Shown: piece after piece, positions 25,042 to 33,676 of the stretch
Position numbering within the stretch: position 1 is the first letter of the stretch
Layout of the letters: every line of letters begins with the position of its first letter
Assembly (NCBI GenBank): GCA_001899525.1
Contig: MKVY01000043.1
Span: 620 to 34,295, forward strand
Length of the DNA: 33,676 bases
Reading direction: 5' to 3'
DNA from: Rhizobiales bacterium 65-9
Lineage (GTDB): Bacteria > Pseudomonadota > Alphaproteobacteria > Rhizobiales > Beijerinckiaceae
Position numbers and translations under genes: made by a program
Notes under the pieces: model-generated
What the model was told of the DNA's origin: nothing
Databases searched by the model: none
Seen by the model: only the letters and a program-made list of their open reading frames with translations

Positions 25042-26949
25042 TTACGATCGCACGGCCAGGGCGGCGCCGATCTCATCCAGAACAGCCGGATCGTCGATCG
25101 TCGCCGGCATGCGCCAGTCATCGCGGTCGGCGATCTTCTTCATCACGCCGCGCAGGATTTTCCCCGAGCGCGTCTTCGGCAGGCGCTGCACCACGATCGC
25201 GAGCTTGAACGATGCGACGGGGCCGATCTGCTCGCGCACCAGCGCGACGCATTCGCGCTCGACCTCGCCGGCCGGACGATCGACGCCGCTCTTGAGCACG
25301 AGAAAGCCCCACGGCGTCTCGCCTTTCAGATCATCGCGCACGCCGATCACCGCGCATTCGGCGACGTTCGGATGGGAGGCGAGAACCTCCTCCATGCCGC
25401 CGGTGGAGAGACGATGGCCGGCGACGTTGATCACGTCGTCGGTGCGGCCCATGACGTAAATATAACCGTCCTCGTCGCGGAAGCCGGCGTCCGACGTGGT
25501 GTAGAAGCCGGGAAACTGCGCGAGATAGCTTTCGCAGAAGCGCTCGTCCTGCCGCCACAGGGTCGGCAGCGCGCCGGGCGGCAGCGGCAGGCGGATCGCG
25601 ATCGTTCCCATCTCGCCGTCCTTCAACGGATGGCCGCTCTCGTCGAGAATGGCGATGTCATAACCCGGCATCGGCGCGGTGGGAGAGCCGTATTTCACCG
25701 GCAGCATGCCGAGGCCCACCGGATTTCCGGCGATGGTCCATCCGGTTTCCGTCTGCCACCAGTGATCGATCACGGGCCGATGCAGACTATTTTCCGCCCA
25801 TTTGATCGTATCGGGATCGGCGCGTTCGCCGGCGAGAAAGAGCGTGCGGAAATTCTTCAGGTCGTAGCGCTTCAGATAGTCGGCGTTCGGGTCTTCCTTC
25901 TTGATCGCCCGGAACGCGGTCGGCGCGGTGAAGAGAGCGGCGACGTTGTGCTCTGCAATCACGCGCCAGTAGGCGCCGGGATCGGGCGTGCCGACCGGCT
26001 TGCCCTCATAGAGAATCGTCGTGCAGCCGGCGAGCAGCGGCGCGTAGACGATGTAGGAATGGCCGACGACCCAGCCGATGTCGGAGGCGGCCCAGAACAC
26101 CTCGCCGGGCTTCACGCCATAGATGTTCTCCATCGACCATTGCAGCGCGACCATGTGGCCGCCATTGTCGCGCACCACGCCCTTCGGAACGCCCGTCGTG
26201 CCCGACGTGTAGAGAATGTAGAGCGGATCGGTCGCGGCGACATTGACGACGCGCGCGGACTTCTTCGCCTTCTTCGCGGCTGTCACGGCGCGCGCCCAAT
26301 CGCGGTCGCGGCCGCGCGTCAGCGGCGCCTTCAACTGCTTGCGCTGGAAGATGAGGCACGCGTCCGGCTTGCCGCCCGCCAGCGCGATCGCCTCGTCCAG
26401 CAGCGGCTTGTAGGCGACGACGCGGTTCGGCTCGACGCCGCAGCTTGCGGAGAGAACGACTTTCGGCTGCGCGTCGTCGATGCGTGTCGCGAGCTCCTTC
26501 GCGGCGAAGCCGCCGAAGACGACGGAATGAATCGCGCCGATTCGCGCGCAGGCGAGCATCGCGAACAGCGCCTCCGGGATCATCGGCATGTAGATGATGA
26601 CGCGGTCGCCTTTCGCGACGCCCATGTCCTTCAGGACGGCGGCGAGAACCTTCACCTCAGCGAGAAGCTCGCCATAGGTGATCGTGCGCTTCGCCTTGGC
26701 GACCGGGCTATCATAGATGATGGCCGGCTGGTTTTTCCGGCCGTTCTTCACATGACGGTCGACGGCGTTGAAGCAGGTGTTGCAGACGGCGTCCGGAAAC
26801 CAGCGGCCATAGACGCCGGCGTCGGGGTCGAAGATGGTTTTGGGCGGAGTCGCCCAGTCGATCGCTTTCGCGGCGTCGCGCCAGAATTTCAGGGGATTTT
26901 TGCGCCAGCGCTCATAAACCTGCGGATAGCGGCTTTTTGCTGCTGTCAT
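25042..26949 (-). CDS. prpE: Propionyl-CoA synthetase (PrpE-type)
   Basis: AMP-forming acyl-CoA synthetase of 635 residues that activates propionate (and possibly acetate) to the CoA ester. YTSGTTGVPKG is the P-loop (247-257). Other blocks are VVFGGFAAKELATRI, the active-site WWQTETGWTI, TSDAGFRDEDGYIYVMGRTD and the acetylatable lysine about 597 in LPKTRSGKILRG. The N-terminal YPQVYERWRKNPLKFW and overall length fit PrpE rather than acetyl-CoA synthetase (about 650, starting differently). The ATG at 26949 has GGGAGG 8 bases upstream; a frame to 26982 has an extra 11 residues without that site. Possible propionate-linked partners in the window are the two citrate/methylcitrate-synthase-family genes and the HSD10-like dehydrogenase, none of them adjacent. 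Confidence 0.92.
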   Translation of the reverse strand: MTAAKSRYPQVYERWRKNPLKFWRDAAKAIDWATPPKTIFDPDAGVYGRWFPDAVCNTCFNAVDRHVKNGRKNQPAIIYDSPVAKAKRTITYGELLAEVKVLAAVLKDMGVAKGDRVIIYMPMIPEALFAMLACARIGAIHSVVFGGFAAKELATRIDDAQPKVVLSASCGVEPNRVVAYKPLLDEAIALAGGKPDACLIFQRKQLKAPLTRGRDRDWARAVTAAKKAKKSARVVNVAATDPLYILYTSGTTGVPKGVVRDNGGHMVALQWSMENIYGVKPGEVFWAASDIGWVVGHSYIVYAPLLAGCTTILYEGKPVGTPDPGAYWRVIAEHNVAALFTAPTAFRAIKKEDPNADYLKRYDLKNFRTLFLAGERADPDTIKWAENSLHRPVIDHWWQTETGWTIAGNPVGLGMLPVKYGSPTAPMPGYDIAILDESGHPLKDGEMGTIAIRLPLPPGALPTLWRQDERFCESYLAQFPGFYTTSDAGFRDEDGYIYVMGRTDDVINVAGHRLSTGGMEEVLASHPNVAECAVIGVRDDLKGETPWGFLVLKSGVDRPAGEVERECVALVREQIGPVASFKLAIVVQRLPKTRSGKILRGVMKKIADRDDWRMPATIDDPAVLDEIGAALAVRS

Positions 26950-27042
26950 GGCCGTCGCCTCCCTGAGCGCGAGAAGCCACAAGGCGGCGCTTGCTGCAAG
27001 ACGACGGACGTCTCATGCGGCGGCCGGTCGCGGCCGCCCGGA

Positions 27043-27828
27043 TCACTGCGCGGGCGTAGGCCGCGAGGGCTGGGTCTCCAGCGGCGTCGCCGGCTGAACC
27101 GCGTTCGAGGAGGGGTCCGCGGGATTGGGCAGGATGACGCGCGGCGCCTGGCGCGCCTGCTGCTCCTTCGGCGGCTCGGTCGTCTCCAGGGTCGGCGCCG
27201 CGCCGGGACCCGCAGGCTTGGGCGGCAGGGCGGCCCGATCGGGCTCGCGCGGCCTGGCGGCAGGCGGCGGCGCGGGTTGCCGCGGAGGCGTCACGGTCTG
27301 ATTGTCGCGCGGCGGGACCGCGGCCTGCTCCTGCGCCGGCGGAGCGAGCGGCGCGCGTTGCACGGCGGGCGGCGGCGCGACGGGAGAGGGCGCGATCGCG
27401 TCCTCCTGTGGCGTCAGGTCCGGCCGCACGGGCGGCAGCACGGCCTGATCGCGCTCCATCGGGCGACGAACAGTCGGCGCCGGCCGGCCGCCAAGAAGAC
27501 GCCGCTCGATGATGTCGCCGTCATAGGCGTGAACGACCACTTCGAGACGCTGGCCGCGCCGGTTCTCGACCTGGGCGATATAGGCGTCGCCTGACAGCAC
27601 GGGTCGGGTCAGCGGCCGGTAGCCTTCCTCGCGGAGGATCTCCGCGACCTCGTCGCGCGGGATGGGACGCTCAAGATAATAGCGCGCCGGACGATCGACG
27701 ATCGGCGGCTTGGGGCCAAAGCCGTTGTAATAACCCCAACCCCAGAGCTGCTGCGCGGAAGCGGGCGATGCGGCGAAGCCGGCGCCGGCGAGGGCGGCCA
27801 GCATCGTGACGCGGATGGGCGCGCGCAT
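27043..27828 (-). CDS. Secreted proline-rich protein with PepSY-like region
   Basis: Protein of 261 residues. A signal peptide (MRAPIRVTMLAALAGAGFAA, cleavage near PASAQ) is followed by a small domain at about residues 45-115 whose pattern EVAEILREEGYRPL ... GDAYIAQVENRRGQRLEVVV ... DGDIIERR resembles a PepSY fold. The second half (about 120-261) is low complexity, rich in Pro, Ala and Gln. I chose the ATG at 27828 with GGAG 8 bases upstream. It is the only gene between prpE and threonine aldolase, and no enzyme motif is visible. A periplasmic or envelope role is likely; the exact function is unknown. It lies on the same strand as ltaE, 62 bases after the ltaE stop. Confidence 0.75.
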   Translation of the reverse strand: MRAPIRVTMLAALAGAGFAASPASAQQLWGWGYYNGFGPKPPIVDRPARYYLERPIPRDEVAEILREEGYRPLTRPVLSGDAYIAQVENRRGQRLEVVVHAYDGDIIERRLLGGRPAPTVRRPMERDQAVLPPVRPDLTPQEDAIAPSPVAPPPAVQRAPLAPPAQEQAAVPPRDNQTVTPPRQPAPPPAARPREPDRAALPPKPAGPGAAPTLETTEPPKEQQARQAPRVILPNPADPSSNAVQPATPLETQPSRPTPAQ

Positions 27829-27890
27829 GCATTCAACTCCGGTTCTTCGCATTCCATCAACGGCGAGGAATGCGGCGTGGTGATGGCCGC

Positions 27891-29000
27891 CTATTCGGCG
27901 GCCTCCGCTGAGGTTGCGGACGAGGCCGCCGCGAGGAGCGCATCCACGTTTTCGGCGTTCGTCTCAAAAGACGCCACGAAACGGAAAAGCCCTTCCCCGT
28001 CGCGCGGGGCGCGGTCCGGAGCGGAGGACTTTGTCGTCCAGGGATGATAGCGCGCGCCCTTCGCCCGCATCGTCGCGTCCACCGCCTGCGGCAACACGGC
28101 GAAGACCTCGTTGATCTGTCGTGGGAAGGCGAGCCGGACGCCGGGGACCGCCTCAAGACCGACGGCGAGCCGCTCCGCCATCGCATTGGCGCGGCGGGCG
28201 AGATCGAGCCAGTGGCCATCGGCGAGCATCGCGTCGAACTGGGCGGCGACGAAGCGGGATTTCGATGCAAGGTAGCCGAACCAGTCGCACGCCTCGCGCG
28301 CCCTGTGCAGCCATTCCGCGCCGGCGCCCGCGGGGTCGAAGATAACGACGGCGTCGGCGCCCAAGCCGCCGTTTTTCGTCGCGCCGAAGGAAAGGATATC
28401 CACGCCCGCCCGCCAGGTGATGTCGGCGGGAGCGCAGCCGAGCGAGGCGACGGCGTTGGCGAAGCGGGCGCCGTCCATGTGGACATGCACGTCATGCTTC
28501 TTCGCGGCGTGGCTGAGCGCCGCCACCTCGTCCGCCGCATACACGGTTCCGCAATCGCCGCCCTGGGTCAGGCTGAGCGCCGCATGACGCCGGACCGGGC
28601 TGCGGTCGGCCGGCGAAAGCCCGCCAAGGAGATCATCAACCGCCTGCGGCGACAGCTTTCCATCGAGCCCATGCATTTTAATGAGCCGGGCGTGATCGTT
28701 GAAGAAAGCGCGCGCGCCGGCTTCCTTCGTGAAGATGTGCGCCTCCTCATGGCCGACGATGAGACCGTCCCTGCGCGCCAGCGCGTCGAGCGCGAGGCCG
28801 TTGGCGGCGGTTCCCGTCGGAACCGGGATCACCGCGACGTCGCGCTCGAACAAATCGCTGAACCGCGCCTCCACACGGCGGCTGATCTCGTCGCCCCCGT
28901 AAGCGGGCGCCAGACCGCCATTGGCCTGCGCGACGGCCTCCATCACGAGGGGGCTGACGCCAGCCCAGTTATCGCTGGCGAAATCGAGTGAAATAGTCAT
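27891..29000 (-). CDS. ltaE: Low-specificity L-threonine aldolase
   Basis: PLP enzyme of 369 residues (fold type I) that cleaves L-threonine or L-allo-threonine to glycine and acetaldehyde. N-terminal FASDNWAGVSP and YGGDEISRRVE, VPTGTAANGLAL (phosphate side), the His88 region VGHEEAHIFTKEAGA, VHMDGARFANAV (Asp176, Arg179) and SFGATKNGGLGAD with the PLP lysine Lys209 are all present. The start is the ATG at 29000. The gene is divergent from gltB, with 282 bases between the starts. In this organism group such enzymes may feed glycine synthesis or degradation. Substrate stereospecificity is not readable from sequence. Confidence 0.9.
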   Translation of the reverse strand: MTISLDFASDNWAGVSPLVMEAVAQANGGLAPAYGGDEISRRVEARFSDLFERDVAVIPVPTGTAANGLALDALARRDGLIVGHEEAHIFTKEAGARAFFNDHARLIKMHGLDGKLSPQAVDDLLGGLSPADRSPVRRHAALSLTQGGDCGTVYAADEVAALSHAAKKHDVHVHMDGARFANAVASLGCAPADITWRAGVDILSFGATKNGGLGADAVVIFDPAGAGAEWLHRAREACDWFGYLASKSRFVAAQFDAMLADGHWLDLARRANAMAERLAVGLEAVPGVRLAFPRQINEVFAVLPQAVDATMRAKGARYHPWTTKSSAPDRAPRDGEGLFRFVASFETNAENVDALLAAASSATSAEAAE

Positions 29001-29049
29001 GGCGAAACTCTGCCAGAGAAGCGGGTTGGGGAAAAGGGCGGTGAAAGTT

Positions 29050-29125
29050 GCGCCAATATGATATCGGCTTTGTCTTTATTTCTTTCTTTTATCGGTACGC
29101 GCAATATTATTGCTTGAATTGAGTC
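29050..29125. promoter_or_regulatory. AT-rich divergent promoter region of ltaE and gltB
   Basis: The stretch contains CAATATGATATC, a pyrimidine-rich TTTATTTCTTTCTTTTATC run and AATATTATTGC, strikingly AT-rich against its surroundings. It lies midway between divergent starts, so promoters are expected here. I could not fit a convincing -35/-10 pair or a sigma-54 site, so exact elements are not given. Confidence 0.45.
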
Positions 29126-29176
29126 GGAAGCCTCTTGCGAGTCATTCCAACCTCTGTCAATGACGTGGAGAGATAG

Positions 29177-29219
29177 GACAGCGGTGCTGTCTCATCGGTT
29201 CGGGAAGCGGCCGATGAGA
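29177..29219 (+). promoter_or_regulatory. Two hairpins in the gltB leader
   Basis: GACAGC (29177-29182) and GCTGTC (29186-29191) pair around GGT. TCTCATCGG (29190-29198) and CCGATGAGA (29211-29219) pair around a 12-base loop. The two share bases 29190-29191, so they compete slightly. The second ends 63 bases before the gltB start. There is no U-tract, so a simple terminator is unlikely; a leader control element is possible. Confidence 0.4.
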
Positions 29220-29282
29220 TCGTTTTCCGGGTCCGCCCCATGTCGAAACCATTGGCCGCCAAGCCCGCAGGAGGGATCGCCC

Positions 29283-32200
29283 ATGTCGAACGAGGACATG
29301 CTCCGGTCGGAGGCCCAGCGTCATCTCACGCGCGCCGACGATGTCAGGCCGCGCCTGCGGCCGGTGCGCGATCCGGCGCTCCCCGCCGCTCAAGGCCTCT
29401 ATGATCCCGGCCGCGAGAGGGACGCGTGCGGCGTCGGCTTCATCGCCGACATGAAGAACCGCAAGTCGCACGCGATCGTCGAGAAGGGTCTCCAGATTCT
29501 GCTCAACCTCGATCATCGCGGCGCGGTCGGCGCGGACCCCAAGATGGGCGACGGCTGCGGCATTCTCGTGCAGATGCCGCATCGCTTCTTCGCCGAGGAG
29601 GCCGCCGCTCTCGGCTTCGAGCTGCCCGGCGAGGGCGACTATGGCGTTGGCCATCTCTTCATGCCGCGCGATCCCGAGGGCTTTGCGCTCGTGACGCAGA
29701 TGGTCGAGAAGGCGATCCAGGAGGAGGGCCTGCCGTTGCTGGGCTGGCGCGACGCGCCGGTGGACTCGTCCGATCTCGGCGAGACGGTGAAGGAGACCGA
29801 GCCGCTCCATCGCCAGATCTTCATCGGCAAGCCGTCGGCGGCGATGGACCAGGACGTGTTCGAGCGGCGCCTGTTCATCGCGCGCAAGGTGATCTCGAAC
29901 GCGGTGTATGATCTGAACGATCCGAGGACGGCCGGCTATTATCCGGTGTCGCTGTCCAGCCGCACGATCGTCTACAAGGGCATGGTGCTGGTGACCCAGC
30001 TCGGCGCCTATTACAAGGATCTGTCCGATCCGCGCTTCGAATCCGCCCTGGCGCTCGTCCATCAGCGCTTCGCGACCAACACCTTCCCGACATGGCAGCT
30101 TGCGCATCCATACCGGATGGTCGCGCATAACGGCGAGATCAACACGCTGCGCGGCAATGTGAACTGGATGGCGGCGCGGCAGGCGTCAGTCGATTCGGAA
30201 TTGTTCGGCAACGACATCGGCAAGCTGTGGCCGATCTCCTACGAGGGACAGTCGGACACGGCCTGCTTCGACAACGCGCTCGAATTCCTCGTGCGCGGCG
30301 GCTATTCGCTCGCGCATGCGATGATGATGCTCGTGCCCGAGGCCTGGGCCGGCAATCCGCTGATGGATGACGAGCGCCGCTCCTTCTATGAATATCATGC
30401 GGCGCTGATGGAGCCGTGGGACGGGCCCGCCGCGATCGCCTTCACCGACGGGCGCCAGATCGGCGCGACGCTCGACCGCAACGGACTGCGCCCGGCGCGC
30501 TATCTCGTCACCAATGACGGCCTCGTGGTGATGGCCTCGGAAATGGGCGTGCTGCCGATCGCGGAAGAAACGATCGTCGAAAAGTGGCGTTTGCAGCCCG
30601 GCAAGATGCTGCTCATCGATCTCGCGCAGGGCCGCATCATCTCCGACGATGAAATCAAGAAGAGCATGGCGGACGCCAATCCTTATAAGGACTGGCTGAA
30701 GCGCACGCAGATCGTGCTCGAGGATCTGAGGCCCGTCGAGCCGCGCGAGTCGCGCACGGACGTGTCGCTGCTCAACCGCCAGCAGGCGTTCGGCTACACC
30801 CAGGAAGATCTGAAGCTGCTGATGGCGCCGATGGCCGTCACCGGGCAGGAAGCCGTCGGATCGATGGGAACCGACACGCCGATCTCGGCGATGTCGGACA
30901 AGCCGAAGCTGCTCTACACCTATTTCAAGCAGAACTTCGCGCAGGTGACGAACCCGCCGATCGACCCGATCCGCGAGGAGCTGGTGATGAGCCTCGTCTC
31001 CTTCATCGGGCCGCGGCCGAACATCCTCGATCTCGAAGGCACGTCACGGCGCAAGCGTCTGGAGGTGCGGCAGCCGATCCTCACCAACGAGGATCTCGAA
31101 AAGATCCGCTGCATCGGCCATTACGAGGACCGCTTCGACACCAAGACGCTCGACATCACCTATCCGACCGAGAGCGGCGCCGACGGCCTCGCGGGCGCGC
31201 TGGAGCGGCTGTGCGAGCGCGCCGAGGCGGCGGTGCATGGCGGCTACAACATCATCATCCTCTCCGACCGCATGGTCGGCCCCGACCGCATCCCGATTCC
31301 GGCGCTGCTCGCGACGGCTGCGACGCACCATCATCTGATCCGCAAGGGCCTGCGCACCTCGGTCGGCCTCGTGCTCGAATCGGGCGAGCCGCGCGAGATC
31401 CATCATTTCTGCTGCCTCGCCGGCTATGGCGCCGAGGCGATCAATCCGTGGCTCGCCTTCGAGACGATGCTCGACATGCATGAGCGCGGCGAATATCCGC
31501 CCGAGGTTTCCGAAGACGAGGTCGTCAAGCGCTACATCAAGTCGATCGGAAAGGGCGTGCTGAAGGTGATGTCCAAGATGGGCATCTCGACCTATCAATC
31601 CTATTGCGGCGCGCAGATTTTCGATGCGATCGGCCTGAAGGGCGATTTTCTGGCGAAGTATTTCACCGGCACGGCGTCACGCATCGAAGGCGTCGGCGTG
31701 GCCGAGGTGGCGCGCGAGACCGCGCAGCGCCATCACGACGCGTTCGGCGATTCGCCCATCTATCTCAACGCGCTCGACGTCGGCGGCGACTACGCTTTCC
31801 GCGTGCGCGGCGAGGCGCATGTGTGGACGGCCGAGACGGTCTCGACGCTGCAGCATGCGGTGCGCGGCAACGCGCAGGACAAGTATCGCGAATACGCAAA
31901 ACTCGTGAACGAGCAGGCCGAGCGCTACACGACGATGCGCGGGCTGTTCCGCATCAGGACGGCGGAGGAACTCGGCCGCGCGCCCGTTCCGATCGAGGAT
32001 GTGGAGCCGGCGGCGGAGCTGGTGAAGCGCTTCTCCACCGGCGCGATGTCGTTCGGTTCGATCTCGCGCGAGGCGCATGAGACGATGGCGCTCGCCATGA
32101 ACGCGCTGGGCGGCAAGTCGAACACGGGCGAGGGCGGCGAGGAGCCGGAACGCTTCAAGCCCCTGGCGGACGGGCGCTCGAAGCGCTCCGCCATCAAGCA

Positions 32201-33676
32201 GGTCGCGTCCGGCCGCTTCGGCGTGACGACGGAGTATCTCGTCAATTCCAGCATGATGCAGATCAAGATCGCGCAGGGCGCGAAGCCGGGCGAGGGCGGC
32301 CAGCTTCCCGGCCACAAGGTGGATGCGGTCGTCGCGAAGGTGCGCCATTCGACGCCCGGCGTCGGCCTCATCTCGCCGCCGCCGCATCATGACATCTATT
32401 CGATCGAGGATCTGGCCCAGCTCATCTTCGATCTCAAGAATGCGAATCCCGCCGCCGACGTGTCGGTGGAGCTGGTGTCGGAAATCGGCGTCGGCACGGT
32501 TGCGGCCGGCGTCGCGAAAGCGCGCGCCGACCATATCACCATCGCCGGCTATGAAGGCGGCACCGGCGCGTCGCCGCTGACCTCGATCAAGCATGCAGGC
32601 TCGCCCTGGGAGATCGGTCTCGCCGAGACGCAGCAGACGCTCGTGCTGAACCGTCTGCGCGGACGCATCGCGCTGCAGGTGGACGGCGGACTGCGCACGG
32701 GCCGCGATGTCATTATCGGCGCGCTGCTCGGCGCCGACGAATTCGGCTGCGCGACGGCGCCGCTGATCGCTGCGGGCTGCATCATGATGCGCAAGTGCCA
32801 TCTCAACACCTGCCCGGTCGGCGTCGCGACGCAGGATCCGCTGCTGCGCAAGCGCTTCAAGGGCCTGCCCGAGCATGTGATCAATTTCTTCTTCTTCATC
32901 GCCGAGGACATGCGCGAGATCATGGCGTCCCTCGGCGCGCGCACGCTCGATGAGCTGATCGGCCGCTCCGACTGGCTCGATACGGATCGCGCGGTGTCGC
33001 ACTGGAAAGCGAAGGGGCTGGATTTCTCGAAGCTGTTCCATCGCCCCGACGTTCCGTCGAGCGTCGCGATCCACCATGTCGAACGGCAGCATCATCCCGT
33101 CGACACGGTGCTCGACCGCGGCTTCATCGCCAAGGCGCAGCCGGCGCTCGAGAAGGGCGAAAAGGTCGTCATCGAAACGACGATCCGCAATGTCGACCGC
33201 ACGACCGGCGCGATGCTGTCAGGCGAGGTGGCGAAGCGCTACGGCCATGAGGGTCTGCCGGATGACACGATCTCGATCCGCCTGCGCGGCACGGCGGGCC
33301 AGAGCTTCGGCTCCTTCGTCGCCGCCGGCGTGACTCTCGAACTCACCGGCGAGGCGAACGACTATGTCGGCAAGGGACTTTCGGGCGGCAAGCTGATCAT
33401 CAAGCCGAGCGCGAAGGCCAAGGCCGCGCCGGAAAAATCGATCATCGTCGGCAACACCGTTCTTTACGGCGCGATCTCGGGCGAGTGCTATTTCCGCGGG
33501 GTCGCCGGCGAGCGCTTCGCGGTGCGCAATTCCGGCGCGATCGCGGTGGTCGAAGGGGCGGGCGATCACGGCTGCGAGTATATGACGGGCGGCATCGTCG
33601 TCGTGCTTGGCCAAACCGGCCGCAATTTCGCGGCGGGCATGTCGGGCGGCATCGCCTATGTGCTCGACGAAGACGG
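29283..33676 (+). CDS. gltB: Glutamate synthase (NADPH) large subunit (3' partial)
   Basis: The alpha subunit of GOGAT, which makes two glutamates from glutamine and 2-oxoglutarate. The frame is open from the ATG at 29283 (AGGAGGG 7 bases upstream) to the window end, giving 1464 residues of an expected 1500-1580. Cys49 in DACGVGFIA is the amidotransferase nucleophile, so a propeptide of about 48 residues should be removed. The N-terminal Ntn domain is followed by a central domain and the FMN-binding synthase domain with SNTGEGGE at 946-953. The iron-sulfur cysteines 1166, 1172 and 1177 lie in [16 protein letters not shown] with the C-x5-C-x4-C spacing. The glycine-rich C-terminal beta-helix domain has begun. 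gltD is expected just downstream. No frameshift was seen at the points checked. Confidence 0.96.
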   Translation, partial: MSNEDMLRSEAQRHLTRADDVRPRLRPVRDPALPAAQGLYDPGRERDACGVGFIADMKNRKSHAIVEKGLQILLNLDHRGAVGADPKMGDGCGILVQMPHRFFAEEAAALGFELPGEGDYGVGHLFMPRDPEGFALVTQMVEKAIQEEGLPLLGWRDAPVDSSDLGETVKETEPLHRQIFIGKPSAAMDQDVFERRLFIARKVISNAVYDLNDPRTAGYYPVSLSSRTIVYKGMVLVTQLGAYYKDLSDPRFESALALVHQRFATNTFPTWQLAHPYRMVAHNGEINTLRGNVNWMAARQASVDSELFGNDIGKLWPISYEGQSDTACFDNALEFLVRGGYSLAHAMMMLVPEAWAGNPLMDDERRSFYEYHAALMEPWDGPAAIAFTDGRQIGATLDRNGLRPARYLVTNDGLVVMASEMGVLPIAEETIVEKWRLQPGKMLLIDLAQGRIISDDEIKKSMADANPYKDWLKRTQIVLEDLRPVEPRESRTDVSLLNRQQAFGYTQEDLKLLMAPMAVTGQEAVGSMGTDTPISAMSDKPKLLYTYFKQNFAQVTNPPIDPIREELVMSLVSFIGPRPNILDLEGTSRRKRLEVRQPILTNEDLEKIRCIGHYEDRFDTKTLDITYPTESGADGLAGALERLCERAEAAVHGGYNIIILSDRMVGPDRIPIPALLATAATHHHLIRKGLRTSVGLVLESGEPREIHHFCCLAGYGAEAINPWLAFETMLDMHERGEYPPEVSEDEVVKRYIKSIGKGVLKVMSKMGISTYQSYCGAQIFDAIGLKGDFLAKYFTGTASRIEGVGVAEVARETAQRHHDAFGDSPIYLNALDVGGDYAFRVRGEAHVWTAETVSTLQHAVRGNAQDKYREYAKLVNEQAERYTTMRGLFRIRTAEELGRAPVPIEDVEPAAELVKRFSTGAMSFGSISREAHETMALAMNALGGKSNTGEGGEEPERFKPLADGRSKRSAIKQVASGRFGVTTEYLVNSSMMQIKIAQGAKPGEGGQLPGHKVDAVVAKVRHSTPGVGLISPPPHHDIYSIEDLAQLIFDLKNANPAADVSVELVSEIGVGTVAAGVAKARADHITIAGYEGGTGASPLTSIKHAGSPWEIGLAETQQTLVLNRLRGRIALQVDGGLRTGRDVIIGALLGADEFGCATAPLIAAGCIMMRKCHLNTCPVGVATQDPLLRKRFKGLPEHVINFFFFIAEDMREIMASLGARTLDELIGRSDWLDTDRAVSHWKAKGLDFSKLFHRPDVPSSVAIHHVERQHHPVDTVLDRGFIAKAQPALEKGEKVVIETTIRNVDRTTGAMLSGEVAKRYGHEGLPDDTISIRLRGTAGQSFGSFVAAGVTLELTGEANDYVGKGLSGGKLIIKPSAKAKAAPEKSIIVGNTVLYGAISGECYFRGVAGERFAVRNSGAIAVVEGAGDHGCEYMTGGIVVVLGQTGRNFAAGMSGGIAYVLDED

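Noticed and set aside
24307-27594. Very long plus-strand open frame (1095 codons)
   Set aside because: It is antisense to the MFS, prpE and proline-rich genes. The translation is Arg/His/Asp-rich with no domain, a usual effect of high GC content opposite real genes.
31677-33095. Minus-strand frame of 472 codons opposite gltB
   Set aside because: It is fully antisense to a continuous, motif-complete gltB frame.

Overview
The window is GC-rich chromosomal DNA from an alphaproteobacterium, most likely of the order Hyphomicrobiales (Rhizobiales). The evidence is the tolQRAB...pal-cpoB-tilS-ftsH order, two interspersed repeat types of a kind common in that order, and the style of the proteins. 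The genus cannot be fixed from sequence alone. No tRNA, rRNA, CRISPR array, insertion sequence or prophage was seen. Both ends cut genes: xerC lacks its first codons and gltB lacks its C-terminus.

Left part (1-10.2 kb). XerC converges on a small membrane protein, followed by an orphan periplasmic solute-binding protein. Then comes a minus-strand operon, kdgK-eda-(HSD10-like dehydrogenase)-rhaM, which combines Entner-Doudoroff-type sugar-acid catabolism with a sugar mutarotase and an unexpected acyl-CoA-type dehydrogenase. Divergent from it is a tightly packed five-gene plus-strand operon: a 59-residue 'fdrA-domain' protein, AllG/YlbE (DUF1116), AllF/FdrA, a carbamate kinase (AllK-like) and AllH/YlbF (DUF2877). 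By homology with Escherichia coli, FdrA/YlbE/YlbF transfer a carbamoyl group from a ureido compound (oxalurate there) to phosphate, and the kinase uses the carbamoyl phosphate to make ATP. No allantoin or other ureide genes are in this window, so the local substrate is open.

Middle part (10.4-22.8 kb). The Tol-Pal envelope system is split. tolQ-tolR-tolA-tolB are contiguous, then a 3.75-kb block intervenes before pal, cpoB, tilS and ftsH. The block holds two divergent citrate-synthase-family genes and a 2-oxoglutarate/Fe(II) oxygenase-like gene. One citrate synthase carries an N-terminal helix-turn-helix, and the short gap between the pair contains two palindromes that look like operators. 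pal has its own leader hairpin and a strong terminator. ftsH ends at a bidirectional terminator.

Right part (22.8-33.7 kb). Minus-strand genes follow: an SDR dehydrogenase, an MFS transporter, propionyl-CoA synthetase (prpE), a secreted proline-rich protein with a PepSY-like region, and threonine aldolase. An AT-rich divergent promoter region and a leader with two hairpins precede gltB, the glutamate synthase large subunit, which runs off the window.

The most unusual items are the FdrA-type operon with its small standalone subunit, and the DNA-binding-domain citrate synthase with candidate operators.
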